A stretch of 62,000 bases of DNA from Cryptomeria japonica (Eukaryota > Streptophyta > Pinopsida > Cupressales > Cupressaceae): NCBI RefSeq assembly GCF_030272615.1, contig NC_081414.1, forward strand, positions 6,459,001 to 6,521,000. The letters are read 5' to 3'. The notes below the pieces were generated by a model. It did not search any database. It was not told the origin of the DNA and was given only the letters and a program-made list of their open reading frames with translations. Every line of letters starts with the position of its first letter. Positions within the stretch are counted from its first letter, which is position 1. Positions 1 to 11,593 of the stretch are shown here, in pieces. Both the position numbers and the translations under genes were made by a program.

Positions 1-1133
1 GACATTTATGTTGACTGTGAGATTAATGGGATGCTAAGAAGAGGTTTGTGGCTCGCGATCTAGAGGACAACAGAGAGCCAACTTAGACTAATTGAGGCGA
101 TCAGGGCAAGTAAAGGAAACCGCAAAGCCAATCTTGGTGATTGACTAAGAAATCAGTCGACTAGTCAAAAATAGATTGCCTAAAATAGAAGGCGTGATCA
201 GGAAGGCACGACAATGGCGGGATTGATTGATGAGTTACAATTCATCAATCCAAGTGATCAAATTGGATGAGATCTGATTGGATTTGGTTTGTCTCGAGGT
301 TGATGAGAAAATCCTTGAGCTTTCGGCGGGAAAACTAGGTTATAAATATGCAAGCCAAAATCATTGAGTGTTGCCACTAGATGAGGGAGTATTGCTGTTG
401 AAGGACTAAAATTGGTCAAGTGCTCATTAAGAAGAAGAAGAGATTGCATGCTAGGAAGAACAAAGTTGAAGTGTTCAACTGACATTAGTGAGGCTACCGA
501 CAGTCAACCATTGAGTCTGACAAAGGAGTGAACCGACAGAGGTCAAATCAGTAGAGGAGAGTTGCAGAAGACTGCAAAGAAGGTAGGCATAGAACCGACA
601 AAGTGTAGTACTAGTGGAGAGCAGCAGTGTGGCAGAGAGAAGAGAGAACTGATAGAGTGCATAACCGATAGGAAAAGTGTGGAACTGACAGTGAACTGGA
701 TAAAAGATTCAACAGAGAGATTTGTAGAAGTGTTATAGAATTTTTTTGTAACAAGGCTATTAACTTGTGAATGATTATGTTTTGTAATCACTGGGTTGGA
801 GTTTGGTGCACGGGTTGTAGTGCCTTGGGTTGGTGCTCCTTGGGTTGGTTCCCTAAACATTGTAATCAGAGATTCATTGTGAGGCTATATTGGAGCAGTA
901 GTCTCCAACAACATTTATCATCAAGGTTTTTCCCATCTTAGGTTTTCCTTGTATATGCTGGTGTTATGTGATGTCCTTTTATGTGTGAGTGCATTTGTGA
1001 TTAGTCTCCCTTCTAATCAGTAAGTTTGAATTGAGTTAGATCTGATAACCGATATACTCACATAGTATAGTTAAAGGGAAAAGTTTGTGAACCATTGATT
1101 CACCCCCCTCTCTGTGGTACATTGTGTCTAACA
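1..1133 (+). repeat. 5' LTR of element 1 (3' part only)
   Basis: This aligns with 5660-6862 with small indels and ends in CTAACA directly before the primer binding site. A TATA-like sequence (GGTTATAAATATG) lies near 338-350 and a C-tract box (CACCCCCCTCT) near 1101. The missing left part should be about 1.27 kb, judging from the complete 3' copy. Confidence 0.88.
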
Positions 1134-1150
1134 ATTAGTATCAGAGCCTA
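1134..1150 (+). other. Primer binding site of element 1
   Basis: The sequence right after the LTR end is TTAGTATCAGAGCC, one change from the TGGTATCAGAGC box that plant Copia elements use to pair with the 3' end of initiator methionine tRNA. Its position immediately 3' of CTAACA supports the LTR boundary. Confidence 0.8.
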
Positions 1151-1205
1151 GGTTCCCGGTTGATAAGCTTTCTCCAGCTTGGGTAGATTTTGGCTTAAGG
1201 ACATA

Positions 1206-3178
1206 ATGGTTTGTTTAGTGTCAATCCTAGCTCTAGTGTTTAATGGGTCTAACTATTCCATTTGGAGTTGCAGAATGGAAGTTCACTTATCCTCTCTAGG
1301 ATATGATTTTTGGATGTCTGTTGTAAATGGCTACCCTAGTAAAGTTAGTCCTCCCACTGATTTAGATGCAAAAAGAAGAAACCAGTGCACTTTGTGGGTT
1401 AACAAATGATGTCTCCTCACAGGTGGACAAATGCATATCTACAAAAATCTTGTGGGATAGATTGAAGAAGCTCTGTGGAAATGAGCCTACTATTGCAGAA
1501 CTAACTTGTGAAGATAGAATGAGAAATGCATCTCATGTATCTACAAATGATAAAGGTAGATCTGCTAGCAGCTGCAACAATGATGATGAAGGAAACCATC
1601 TCTTCATGGCTCAAGAATCAAAAGATGAGAGGCACACATTTGAGAATGATCATGCAGATCACTCCTACCAGGAAGAATCATTTGGAAGTGATAGTGAAGG
1701 TGAAGAAAAAGATGAAGCAAAAGTTGATCTTGAAGGTGAACCTACAAATGCTCTTGAATAACTTAGTAGAGTGAGAAATGAATACAAGTTATTCAAGAAT
1801 GTTGTAATAGTGGAGTAGAACTAGTTGATAAAATGCCTTGAAGAATCTAAGAAATGCATCTCATAGTTGAAGACTCAAGAGGAGAACACCAAGGAGTGTC
1901 AGTGCAGTGATCTAGCCTTTGAGCTATAAGTAAAAGATAAATAATATCAATAGCTACTTAAAGAAATGGAGGTTCTCCGAAATGACCTTGAGAAATGTCA
2001 GGATGAGCTCAAGGTAAGAATCTGGTTTGATGGTAGCAGTAATGCCTTGGACAAAATGTTGAAAAAGAAAAATAATGCCAAGGACACTGAAGGATTAGGA
2101 AGTGGTGCAGGTGAATGATCCACCAACAAGAATGTCCCCAACAATGACATTTTATTTGTCTCTTCAAATGGAGAGAACAAGGGACATACCTTCACAGTTA
2201 GAAATGCTCCCCAGAAGAAGGTTGATCTAACCACAACCATTGAAGACATGCAAACAAGGATGAGGACCAGTGCTACAAGAAGAAGGAACACTTCAGATCC
2301 CAAAGGAAAAGGGAAGATGGGAGAAGACAACTTCACCTGAAGCAGGAACATGAAAAGACAACAAATAAGACCTCCTACCGGTAGAGGACAAAGGAATTCT
2401 ACTGCCCATTGGACAAAGAAAGTGTGGGAGAAGAAGAGCTTAGATGAAAGAGCTGCACAAAATGGACAACCTAGGATCCATCCCCAAAGAAGTAGAAATG
2501 GAGATACTAAATCGGTAAGATCTCCTCATGCATGGCAAAATAAATTTGTAAGTCATATGCCATCCTTTACTGGTTATTGCTTTGCATGTAATGGTCATGG
2601 CCATAGGATAGAATAATGTAGAAAGAGATCTAGAAGGAATAATCTAGGATCTCATAGAAATAATGCATATGAGCAAAATGTATCAAGGAGTAGATACATG
2701 CATATCCCCTCTCCTGGTTATGCAAATATTGTTTGTTATAACTAGAATAGAATTAGCCATAGAAGTTATGAATGCAGGAAGAAGGACCTGCAGTCACGTG
2801 GAAGTCGGTATAGTAACTATGCTCAACTTAGAAATGAATATAGAGCATATGGAAATCAGAGACCTACATGGAACCAAAGGAGAAATGTCCCTACAGGAGC
2901 AAGAGGTCCATCGGTTTTGGTTTCCAGTCACAACAACATGACCAGAAGAAAATGGTCAAACTGACATGTTAAGAGATTCCCCAATCATGAAGTTGGGATG
3001 GATGTTGTGTGCTACTATAGCACTACTTCTGGTTGTAATGCAGAGTCCAGAAATGAAAGGACCCATCAGTAGAAGAAGGAAAGACCTCCTCCCAAGATTG
3101 AAAATAGGAAGAAGAATGAGACCAAGAAGGTATGGAGGAAGAAGACCATGGACCGACACTATGCATTCAATGCATAGG
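1206..3178 (+). pseudogene. Decayed Copia-type Gag with coiled-coil region and zinc knuckles
   Basis: The ATG at 1206 opens a reading frame with the Copia Gag N-terminal signature (FNGSNYSIW, then RMEVHLSSLG). The frame shifts and continues from 1366 with a segment resembling the middle of Gag (KILWDRLKKLCG). An acidic stretch (1590-1760) and a degraded helical region follow. A basic region leads to a CCHC knuckle near 2577-2620 (CFACNGHGHRIE, then a stop where the next residue should be). A second knuckle near 2737-2785 has its second Cys replaced by a stop. Known role of the family: nucleocapsid and virus-like-particle protein that packages element RNA. Several stops and at least one frameshift make it non-functional as it stands. 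No pol follows. Confidence 0.75.
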
Positions 3179-4374
3179 TGATATCTCCTAAGGCCTAAAG
3201 GAGATGCATTACCTCAGGGGGAGTAGCTATTGACTAGATCATTCACCCCCTTAGTGAAGAAGGCCACTTGGAAGAAAAAGATGCTGTCGGTATGAAGGAT
3301 GGAAATGAGAAGATAAATGTGTGTAGTGGCTGCCTTGGCTACACACCTACAGATCAGTGATGGATCAATAAATGTCAGGAGTTACAGGAAGGTGCTCCGA
3401 TAGTGATGATGGACCGGTATAAGAAATCGACATGTGTAGGATGTTACCAGCATGAATAGGAATTTATGTCTCAGGTGGTGTTGATAAAGACCTGAATGAC
3501 ATATGTTGGCCTAGTTGTTGATCATGCATGCATGCATGTTTAGGGTTAACCAATTTAATTTATGGCATGATGATGACATTGTATGGCATTGTGTACATCC
3601 TAGATCATGTCATAGGCCATGGTGAATATAATGGATTTGAAAGATCATCAGATGATCACATAGGCACAATTCAATTGGTTTAAAGGGCAAGATGACCCCA
3701 ATATTGGACCTAATAGGCAATGTGGACCTGAGATGCATAACTCAGGGGGAGTTCAAGTTTTTTTGAAGCAGAGCTGACATGCTTGAACTTATGAGGATAC
3801 TGACTGCCCAAACTGCAGATGATTTAAATTGCTATAGGAATACCCAGGAGAATTTCATGGTTAAGGGTATCTACTTTTCATTTGGTTGGTTGTACTCATA
3901 GTACAATCACATTTGATTCTAAAGAAATTTGGGGTCAAACGGGAGGTGATGAAGTCGGACCGATAAGTGAGAAGCATTCACTAACACACCCTTCTGCAAA
4001 TTGAGTGCTTTAACAAATGGTGTCAAATTTGTATACTCAATTGGTGTTAGTTGGTGGTTGAGCTCCCCATGTCAAGTGCTGCTCCTTGAGAAGATGTAGC
4101 AAGTGGTATCAAAAGAGGAGATGCATCCGATAAAGATAAAGGTGGAGAAAGATCTCTATCAGTGCCTGGTAGATACAAGGAGGAATGATATCCTCACAGT
4201 GCTCTTTGCCATTGTTGTCAAAGGGGGATAAATATTTTGTAGTATATCGTATACTACATGCAATACTACATGTGTGAGAATCCATTGATTATACAAAAGG
4301 GGAGAGTTGGATCACACAAAGGGGGAGAGAGACTATGTAGTATGCCAGATATTACATGTGTTGACATCAATGCC
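3179..4374 (+). other. Non-coding 3' interior of element 1 with several polypurine-like tracts
   Basis: I see no supported reading frame here. Purine boxes of the AGGGGGAG/AAAGGGG type recur near 3214, 3744, 4218, 4300 and 4320 before the true tract at 4375. A short alternating CATG run (GCATGCATGCATG) lies near 3526-3540. In a pol-bearing element this space would hold integrase and RT. Confidence 0.6.
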
Positions 4375-4386
4375 AAAGGGGGAGTT
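4375..4386 (+). other. Polypurine tract of element 1
   Basis: AAAGGGGGAG lies two bases before the TGTTGG start of the 3' LTR, the expected place for the plus-strand primer. It lies inside a perfect 13-base inverted repeat (GTTGACATCAATG at 4360-4372 and CATTGATGTCAAC at 4404-4416). Confidence 0.85.
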
Positions 4387-6862
4387 TGTTGGCACTGTGT
4401 CGTCATTGATGTCAACTAATATAGAAGGACAACCGGTATGGGAATACAGTTGATGTGCAGTCATTGATGTCAACTAGTGTTGCAGGTCACCGATAAGGAA
4501 GAGAATGTCATTCAAAGGAATGATCACTATAGTCACTAGTACACAAGTTAGTGTTTGACTTCTAGGGAAGAGATGGGAAGGTTACTGGTATAGTCTGTCA
4601 TCGGTAAGGAAAGGATGTCAACTGGCAAGTGTTGTGTTGACAGTGAGTAGTTGCCAACTAGCAATCTTATGACCAGTGTACAAATAAGATGAGCAAGGTG
4701 CTTGAGTTGTTTGTGATGAAGAGGCAGAATGCTACCTAAATCACATCAACATGGGAGGAGAAGGATGTACAGGTCACCAACATGCTATGTGGATGTAGAA
4801 CAATAAGACTCCCACCGGATAAAGATGCAGTCACCATATGAAGAGATGACTGACAATGAATGTGCCCACACCAGATCACATGTGTCTATTTGAAGATATG
4901 CTACACAAACAAGGAAGCCACATGAGTGCATTGCAGGATGCAGATGACAAGGATTCACTACCACCAGTAAGTGGAGCTTATCTCCTATTATGCATAGTGT
5001 GCATTATAGTTCTATGAGATAAGGAAGAAGAGGTAAAGGCAGGTGTTTGAAGGCTCGCACTGGATCTATTGGTGAATCAAAGGAATGCCTGAAGTGCATG
5101 AAATCAGGGATATGCACTGGACTAATAGAAAAGGCATGTTGAGCTGCCAGAACAGATGAAGTTTGATGGGTTTGTCACTTTGACAAACTGGTTGAGATAT
5201 GGTCTGGGATAATGAAGAAGAAGGCAAGGCTGAGAAGCAAATGGCCGGATTGAAGATGGAGTCAGTTGAAGGTTGATGACATTGTGTCATCAAGAGTATT
5301 TACCGGTATGTAGGCCCACCAGTAATATGGACAAGTTGCAAATGCAGAAGATTCCCATCTGATGAAGATGTGCATAAGGAAGGTTAGCAAGAGTGCTGAT
5401 CGGTTGAGTGTTCCACAGAAAGAGAAATAGAGTGCAAGGTTGATGACAGACCAGTTTGAGGGTTTAACCAACAGGGTTAGTAAGTTGGTAGATGAACTCG
5501 ATAATGGAGTTTGTCAGTGATCCAATCCATATTGACACAGATGATCAAGAAAAGGTGGATGCCGACACAGTTTCCACATGGAGATGAAGTGGCATGCATG
5601 CACAAGTTAGTGTGTTGAGTCGGTGAAGTGTCAGGCGACGAGGTAGATGGTGACAAGTCGACATTTATGTTGACTACAAGATTCACAGGATGCTAAGTAG
5701 AGGTTTGCAGATTGAGATCTGGAGGACAATAGAGAGTCAGCTCAGACTAATTGAGGAGATCGAGGCAAGTGAAGGAAACTGCAAAACCAATCTTGGTGAT
5801 CGACCAAGAAATCAGCTGACAGGTCAAAAGCAGATTGCCAAAAATAGAAGATGTGATTAGGAAGGCACGAAAATGGCGGGATTGATTGATGAGTTATAGT
5901 TCATCAATCCAAGAAATCAGATTGAAAGAGATATGATTGGATTTGATTTGTCATGAGGTTGATGAGAAAACCCTAACTGCTTGAATTTTGAATTGTCTTT
6001 CGGCAGGAAAACCATGTTATAAATATGCAAGCCAAAATCGTTGAGTGCTGCCATTGGATGAGGGAGTATTGCTGTTGAAGGAGTGAAATTGGTCAAGTGG
6101 TCATCAAGAAGAAGAAGAAGAAGAAGAAGAAAGTACTGAGTGCGAGGAAGAACAAAGTTGAAGTTTTCAACCAGCATTAGTGAGGTTACCGACAGTCAAC
6201 CATTGAGTTTGACAGAGGAGTGAACCAACAGAGGTCAAACTGGTAGAGGAGAGTTGCAGAAGACTGCAGAGAAGGCAAGGAACCGACAAAGTGTAGTATC
6301 GGTGGAGAGCAACAGTGTAGCAGAGAGAAGAGAGAACCGACAGAGTGCAGAACCAATAGGCAGAGTGTGGAACCGATAGTGAACTGGATAGAAGATCAAG
6401 CAAAGATATTTGTAGAAGTGTTACAAAATATTTTTGTAACAAGGCTATTAACTTGTGAATGATTATGTTTTTTAATCACTGAGTTGGAGCTCAGTGCAGG
6501 GGTTGTAGCTCCTTGGGTTGGTTCCCTAAATTAGGGGTTGGTGCTCCTTGGATTGGTGCCCTAAATCAGGGGTTGGTGCCCTAAACATTGTAATCAGAGA
6601 TTCATTGTGAGGCTGGATTGGACCAATAGACTCCAACAACATTTCTCACCAAGGTTTTTCCCATCTTGGGTTTTCCTTGTATATGCTGGTGTTATGTGAT
6701 GTCCTTTTATGTGTGAGTGCATTTGTGATTAGTCTCCCTTCTAACTGGTAAGTTTGCATTGAGTTATATCTGATAACCGGTATACTCGCATAGGACAGTT
6801 AAAGGGAAAAGTTTGTGAACCACTAATTCATCCCCCCTCTTAGTGGTACATTGTGTCTAACA
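4387..6862 (+). repeat. 3' LTR of element 1 (2476 bp, complete)
   Basis: It begins TGTTGG and ends TAACA, and its 3' half matches 1-1133. The LTR is long for a Copia-type element. It contains a TATA-like box near 6013, a GAA/AAG microsatellite around 6105-6135 that is longer than in the 5' copy, and a short duplicated block (GGGGTTGGTGCTCC / GGGGTTGGTGCCC) at about 6530-6590. The C-tract box is near 6829. No coding capacity is evident. Confidence 0.88.
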
Positions 6863-7058
6863 ATGTAGGTTTCCACCATGGTTTTTCCCTTAACCAAATT
6901 TTCCATGTCAAAATCTTGGTGTTGTGTGTTGTGCTTTCATTTTTCTTATCTCTCTTATTACTATAGTTTATCAGATCTATGTTTTGTGATTAAGTTTGGT
7001 ATTCTGGTGAAGACCGATTCACCCCCCTCTTAGTCTTCCTTCTTGGTTGCTGCTAACA
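6863..7058 (+). repeat. 3' remnant of the 5' LTR of Copia 2
   Basis: These 196 bases match 45223-45418, the end of the LTR at 44170-45418, including GGTTTTTCCCTT, the C-tract box and the terminal GCTAACA. The rest of this LTR must lie left of the window because element 1 is inserted here. The match ties this 5' end to a 3' LTR almost 37 kb away. Confidence 0.85.
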
Positions 7059-7060
7059 AT

Positions 7061-7072
7061 TGGTATCAGAGC
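7061..7072 (+). other. Primer binding site of Copia 2
   Basis: TGGTATCAGAGC starts two bases after the LTR end. This is the usual plant Copia site, complementary to the 3' end of initiator methionine tRNA. Confidence 0.9.
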
Positions 7073-7114
7073 TAGATCCTCTGGTAGAAGCTTAATCGCT
7101 TGAGGAGATCTGAG

Positions 7115-8252
7115 ATGACAACTCAAGGTGTAATCTTTAAGAAGGACAATTTAAGATTTGATGGGAGTAACTATGCTATATGGAAGGACCGGATGGAAGT
7201 GCACTTGAAATGTCTTGGTGAAGATTATTGGAAGATTACAAAGAATGCTTATATTGTTCCTATGAATGGATCATCTACTCCTGACAAGATCAAGGAAGTT
7301 GAACATAATATTAGAGCAAAGGAAGCATTGCTTAGTGCCCTGACTGATTCTGAGATGACAAATGTAATGGGACTTCAGATCGCACATTATATCTGGGTAA
7401 AGCTTGAGATCCTGTATGAAGGTGATAAACAGGTGAAGGTTGCTAAGTTGCAGAGTTTAAAAGGAAAATATGAGATGTTAAAGATGTGAGATGATGAGAA
7501 CATACACTCTTTCATGGTTAAGGTGAATGATCTTGTCCTAGGTATCAGATGTGCTGGTAATACCATTGAGGAAGATGAAATTGTTGCTAAGGTGCTGAGA
7601 TCTTTGCCTCCTTCAAATAAACATAAGGTTGCTGCTATTGATCAGATCCGAAGTGTGACTACATTGACAAGAGATATGTTGGTTGGAAAGCTTGCTGCAT
7701 TTGAGATAAGTGAGTTTGGAGAATCACATTGAAAGTGTGAGATTGCATTCAGAGCATCTACATCTGTATTTGGTAAGCATAAATATGATCCCGATGAGTG
7801 CAAAATATCTAGATATGAGAGAGAGAGAGAGAAGAGAGATGGAAGATCAAGAAATTGAGTTGGATGAACTTGAAGCACTGATTGTTCGTAGATTGCCTAA
7901 AGGTTCTAGTAAGTATGTTGGAAAGTTGCCTTTGAAATGTTTCTCTTGTAATAAAATAGGACATTTTGCTTCTAGATGCACAAAGAGAATGGCTAAGTAT
8001 GATAGGCATGATAAGTTTGATAAGCATGATAGGAATGATAGATATGACAAGCATGAGAAATATGATAAGCCCTACAAGCCTAACTAGAATTATAGGAATC
8101 AGAAGGACTGTTATTATGTTGTTGATGAAAGTATTACAAATGAAGAATCAAAAGGAGATGAAGTTGCATTCCTTTCCATTAAGGAAGATGGACATGTACT
8201 TGTTGATTCCACTAGCTGTACTATTGAGGAGAAAGCTTTAGTTGCTAAAGTT
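7115..8252 (+). pseudogene. Copia 2 Gag (nucleocapsid), broken
   Basis: The ATG at 7115 is the first after the primer site and precedes the Gag N-terminal signature (RFDGSNYAIWKDRMEVHL). The UBN2-like middle region follows (VKVAKLQSLKGKYEMLK). A CCHC zinc knuckle lies at 7938-7979 (CFSCNKIGHFASRC). A basic, Asp/Lys/Arg/His-rich run follows with a repeated HDK/YDK pattern. In-frame stops occur near 7487, 7730, 8085 and 8253, and a frameshift lies between about 7732 and 7776. In Copia elements Gag is the N-terminal part of one Gag-Pol polyprotein, and the frame after the shift continues into pol. It is non-functional as it stands. Confidence 0.85.
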
Positions 8253-8255
8253 TAA

Positions 8256-9566
8256 AAGAAAGATGAATGGGTAATTGACAGCGGTTGTTCACAACATATG
8301 ACAGGTGATAAAAGAAAATTTGTGAGCATGGAAAGATATGATGGTGGAATAGTTAGATTTGGAGATGACAAAGCCTGTGTGATTCATGGGAGAGGTTCTA
8401 TTTCTTTTGATAGTAAGCATAATATTGTTGATATCTTGTATGTTGAAGGTTTGAAGCATAATCTTTTGAGTGTTGGATAGATGGTTGATAAAGGTTATGA
8501 TCTACAATTCAAGGATGGAAAATGCAAGATCTTAAATGCCTCCGGTAGAGAGATTGCATCTAAAAATAAGACTGAAGGTAATATTTTTCATTTGAATTCT
8601 AGTAAGAAAAGTTGTTTGATTTCTCAAATTGATGAGAGTTGCTTGTGGCAAAGGAGAATGTGTCATTTAAATTTTGATTCAGTGATTAAGATCTGTTCTA
8701 CACAAGTTGTTAGAGATCTGCCTAAGATTGTTAAGCCTGTTAATCTGGTATGTAAGGAATGTCAGTTGGGTAAGAAAACAAGGATTTCTTTCAAGAGAAA
8801 ATAATATACATCAGATGGATTGCTAGATCTTGTGCATACTGACCTATGTGAACCTACAAACATTAGAAGTGTGCAGGGTGATAGATACTTTATGCTACTA
8901 ATTGATGATTATTCTAGGATGATGTGGGTTGTCTTTTTGAAGGAGAAATCAGAAGCGTTGGACAAATTCAAGATATTCAAAGCAAAGGTTGATACAAAGT
9001 CTGGATTGAAGGTTAAGTGTCTGAGATCTGATAGAGGTGTGGAATTCTATTTCGGTGAGTTCAATTGATTATGTGAGAAGCATGAGATTAGAAGACAATT
9101 ATCTATTCCTAGAACCCCTCAGTAGCATGGAGTTATTGAAAGGAAGAATAGAACTATCTTGGATAATGCAAGGACTATGTTGATTTAAGGGAATGTTCCA
9201 AAGGTGTACTGGAGAGAATCCATTAGCACTGCTATTTACACATTCAACATAGTTCACATCAAAGGTGATACCGGTAACACCCCTTATGAGCTATGGTTTG
9301 GTAATGTTCCTACTGTGAGATATTTTAGAGTATTTGGTAGCAAATATTATATCAAGAGAGATGAGGATATAGGAAAGTTTGATGCTAGAAGTGATGAAGG
9401 AATTTTGCTGGGATATTCTACAAAGAGCAAAGCCTACTGGTGCTACAATAGGAGACTGAGAAAGATAGTGGAGAGTGCAAATGTGAAGGTGGATGAGAAC
9501 CTTGGAAAAGAGATAAGAGCACGTGATTATGATGATGGACAACATATTGTTTTAATTCCTATTTAG
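8256..9566 (+). pseudogene. Copia 2 protease and integrase, broken by point stops
   Basis: The aspartic protease motif IDSGCSQHMTG lies around 8272-8305 with the catalytic Asp at 8278. The GAG-pre-integrase segment (LWQRRMCHLNFDS) is near 8642. The integrase core shows the first Asp in HTDLCEP (about 8832), the second in RSDRGVEF (about 9025) and the Glu in HGVIERKNR (about 9129), the D,D-35-E pattern. The post-core VFGSKYYIKR / EGILLGYSTKSKAY segment follows to 9440. All of it is in one frame, interrupted by stops at 8478, 8802, 9066, 9123, 9186 and 9564 but with no frameshift. Most look like single C-to-T changes in CAG, CAA or CGA codons (inference from motif context). Confidence 0.88.
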
Positions 9567-11320
9567 AGTGAAGAGCCTAAGCAGAATGATCTGGTAGAGA
9601 CAGTTAACCCAAATGTTGCTACTGCTGGTGAAGGAGTGCGGGAACCTGATAATCAGAACAATCAGAAGACTCCGAGGTATGTTAGACTAAATCATTATGA
9701 AAATCATATTATTGGTGATAAGAATAAATGTGTAATTACTAGAAGAAGGTTAGTTGTTGAAGAAGTATGTTTGATTTCTAGAGTTGAACCTAAAGATGTT
9801 GTTGAATCCTGTAAAGATGAAAATTGGATGAGAGCTATGGAAGAAGAACTGGATCAAATTGAAAAGAATGATACTTGGGAACTTGTGCCTAGAACTAAGG
9901 ATAAGAATGTTATTGGTACTAAATGGGTATTCAAAAAAAAATTAAATGAAGTCAATGAAGTTTTCAGAAATAAAGATAGACTGGTTTGCAAAGGATATTC
10001 TCAGAAAGAAGGAATTGATTATGAGGAGACTTTTTCTTTGGTTGCAAGACTTGAAGTTGTTAGACCATTGCTTGCTTATGCTACTTATAAAGATATCAAG
10101 GTATATCAGATGGATGTCAAATTTGCGTTTTTGAATGGTAATCTTGAGGAAGAAGTTTACATTGAGCAACCTAATGGATTTTCACTATCAGATGATGGAG
10201 ACATGGTATGTAAGCTGAAGAAATCTCTTTATGGACTGAAGCAAGCCCCTAGAGAATGGTGTGATAGACTAGGTAAATATTTGCTGAAGATAGGATTTAG
10301 TAAAGGTGTTGTTGATAGTAATTTGTACTTTAAGATAGAAAATGATAACATCCTGACTGTTGAAGTCTTTGTTGATGATATTATCTTTGGAGTTGATGAT
10401 GACTTGAGCATGAAGTTTGTTGGTGATATGTAGAAAGAATTTGAGATGTCTATGATAGGTGAGATGAAATTCTTCTTATGTTTGCAGATTTCACAGACTG
10501 AAAAAGGTATACTAATATCTCAAACTAAGTATGTGAAGGAATTACTGAAGAAGTTTGGGTTAGATGACTCCAAACTGGTTGGAACTCCTATGGTGACTGG
10601 TTGTAAATTGTCTAAGAATGATGAATCTCTGAAAGCTAATCAGAGTTTGTATAGATCTATGGTTGGTGGACTGCTATATCTAACTCAGACTAGGCTGGAC
10701 ATTATGCATGTTGTGTGTATGGCTGGTAGATATCAAGCTGATCTAAAAGAGAGTCATGTCACTACTATGAAGAGGATATGCAAATACTTGAAAGGAACTA
10801 TGGATTATGGTTTATGGTATCTGAGGAATGATGATTTCATGCTATGTGCCTACACTGATGCAGATTGGGTGGTGATGTTGATGATCGAAAGAGCACTACC
10901 GGTGGAGCATTCTTTTTGGGTAAGAAGTTAGTTTCATGGGCTAGTAAGAAACAAGATTCAATGTCCTTATCTACTGCTGAAGCTAAGTACATTGCCATTG
11001 CTAGTATTTGCACTCATGTAGTCTGGGTGAAATAAATGTTGAAGGATATCAGAGTTATTTATGATGAGCCTATTGTTATATGCTGTGATAATTCTAGTGC
11101 TATTAACATGTCAAAGAATCTGGTGCAACACTCAAAGACTAAGCATATGTCAATCAAATATTAGTACTTGAGAGATCAAGTCAGTGAAGAGAAGGTGAAG
11201 ATGGAGTATGTATCTAAAAAGGAACAAATAGCTGATATTTTCACTAAGACTTTGCCTGCAGATACATTTTTCTACTTGAGAGACAAGTTAAGGGTATCCA
11301 CCCCTCCTGATGAGAACTAG
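9567..11320 (+). pseudogene. Copia 2 reverse transcriptase and RNase H, broken
   Basis: The RT shows [61 protein letters not shown] and the catalytic FVDDIIFG box (about 10368). FVDD in place of YVDD is usual for plant Copia. A stop at 10431 separates this from the RNase H part. That part has YTDADW near 10852, then loses one base at about 10866 and shifts frame. After the shift come STAEAKYIAIA (about 10970), KHMSIKY with a stop, and DIFTKTLP. The polyprotein frame ends with TAG at 11318-11320. The only clear frameshift in pol is the one at 10866. Confidence 0.88.
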
Positions 11321-11593
11321 ATACATTAAGTTGCACCAATCTAGTGGACTTCACAGTCTTATCTTTTTATTTGGATTGGTGAGTTGGTGTTGCTCCTCTA
11401 CTGGAGTAGTCTGTGTTTTGGGGAGAGATATTCATGTTTCATATTCTAAGGGGGAGAGTAATTTTGGTTTTTTGTTTTGAGATCTTTGGCATTGTTGTCA
11501 AAGGGAGAGAGAGATCATGTGAAAAACTGCTTCATATGTCCTGATCTTAGGGGGAGTTTGTTGGAGATATATTCTTTCTTTGCATTGACTGTT
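11321..11593 (+). other. Copia 2 3' untranslated region with upstream purine boxes
   Basis: There is no gene here. AAGGGGGAGAG (near 11449), GGCATTGTTGTCAAAGGGAGAG (near 11490) and TTAGGGGGAGTTTGTTGG (near 11549) resemble polypurine tracts, but the sequence after the last does not match the LTR at 44170. The last five bases (CTGTT, 11589-11593) are the left target duplication of chromovirus D. Confidence 0.65.

Larger units (their letters stand above)
1..6862 (+). mobile_element. Element 1: gag-only Copia-like LTR retrotransposon (left end outside window)
   Basis: Positions 1-1133 and 5660-6862 are copies of the same sequence, which identifies two LTRs. The left LTR is cut by the window edge. 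An initiator-Met-type primer binding site follows the left LTR and a polypurine tract precedes the right one. The 3.25 kb interior encodes only a decayed Gag; I see no protease, integrase, RT or RNase H motif in any frame. It therefore fits the non-autonomous gag-only class (TR-GAG type). It is inserted in the 5' LTR of Copia 2, whose LTR sequence resumes at 6863. The 3' flank starts ATGTA; the left TSD copy is outside the window, so the TSD cannot be checked. Confidence 0.85.

Noticed and set aside
7059-7073. tRNA gene suggested by TGGTATCAGAGC at several places
   Set aside because: These are primer binding sites, complementary to a tRNA 3' end. No cloverleaf or A/B boxes are present around them.
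11549-11593. TTAGGGGGAGTTTGTTGGAGATAT as the true start of the Copia 2 3' LTR
   Set aside because: Only 29 bases follow before chromovirus D, and the sequence does not match the LTR start at 44170. The 5' LTR remnant matches the end of 44170-45418, and the D target duplications join this interior to that LTR.
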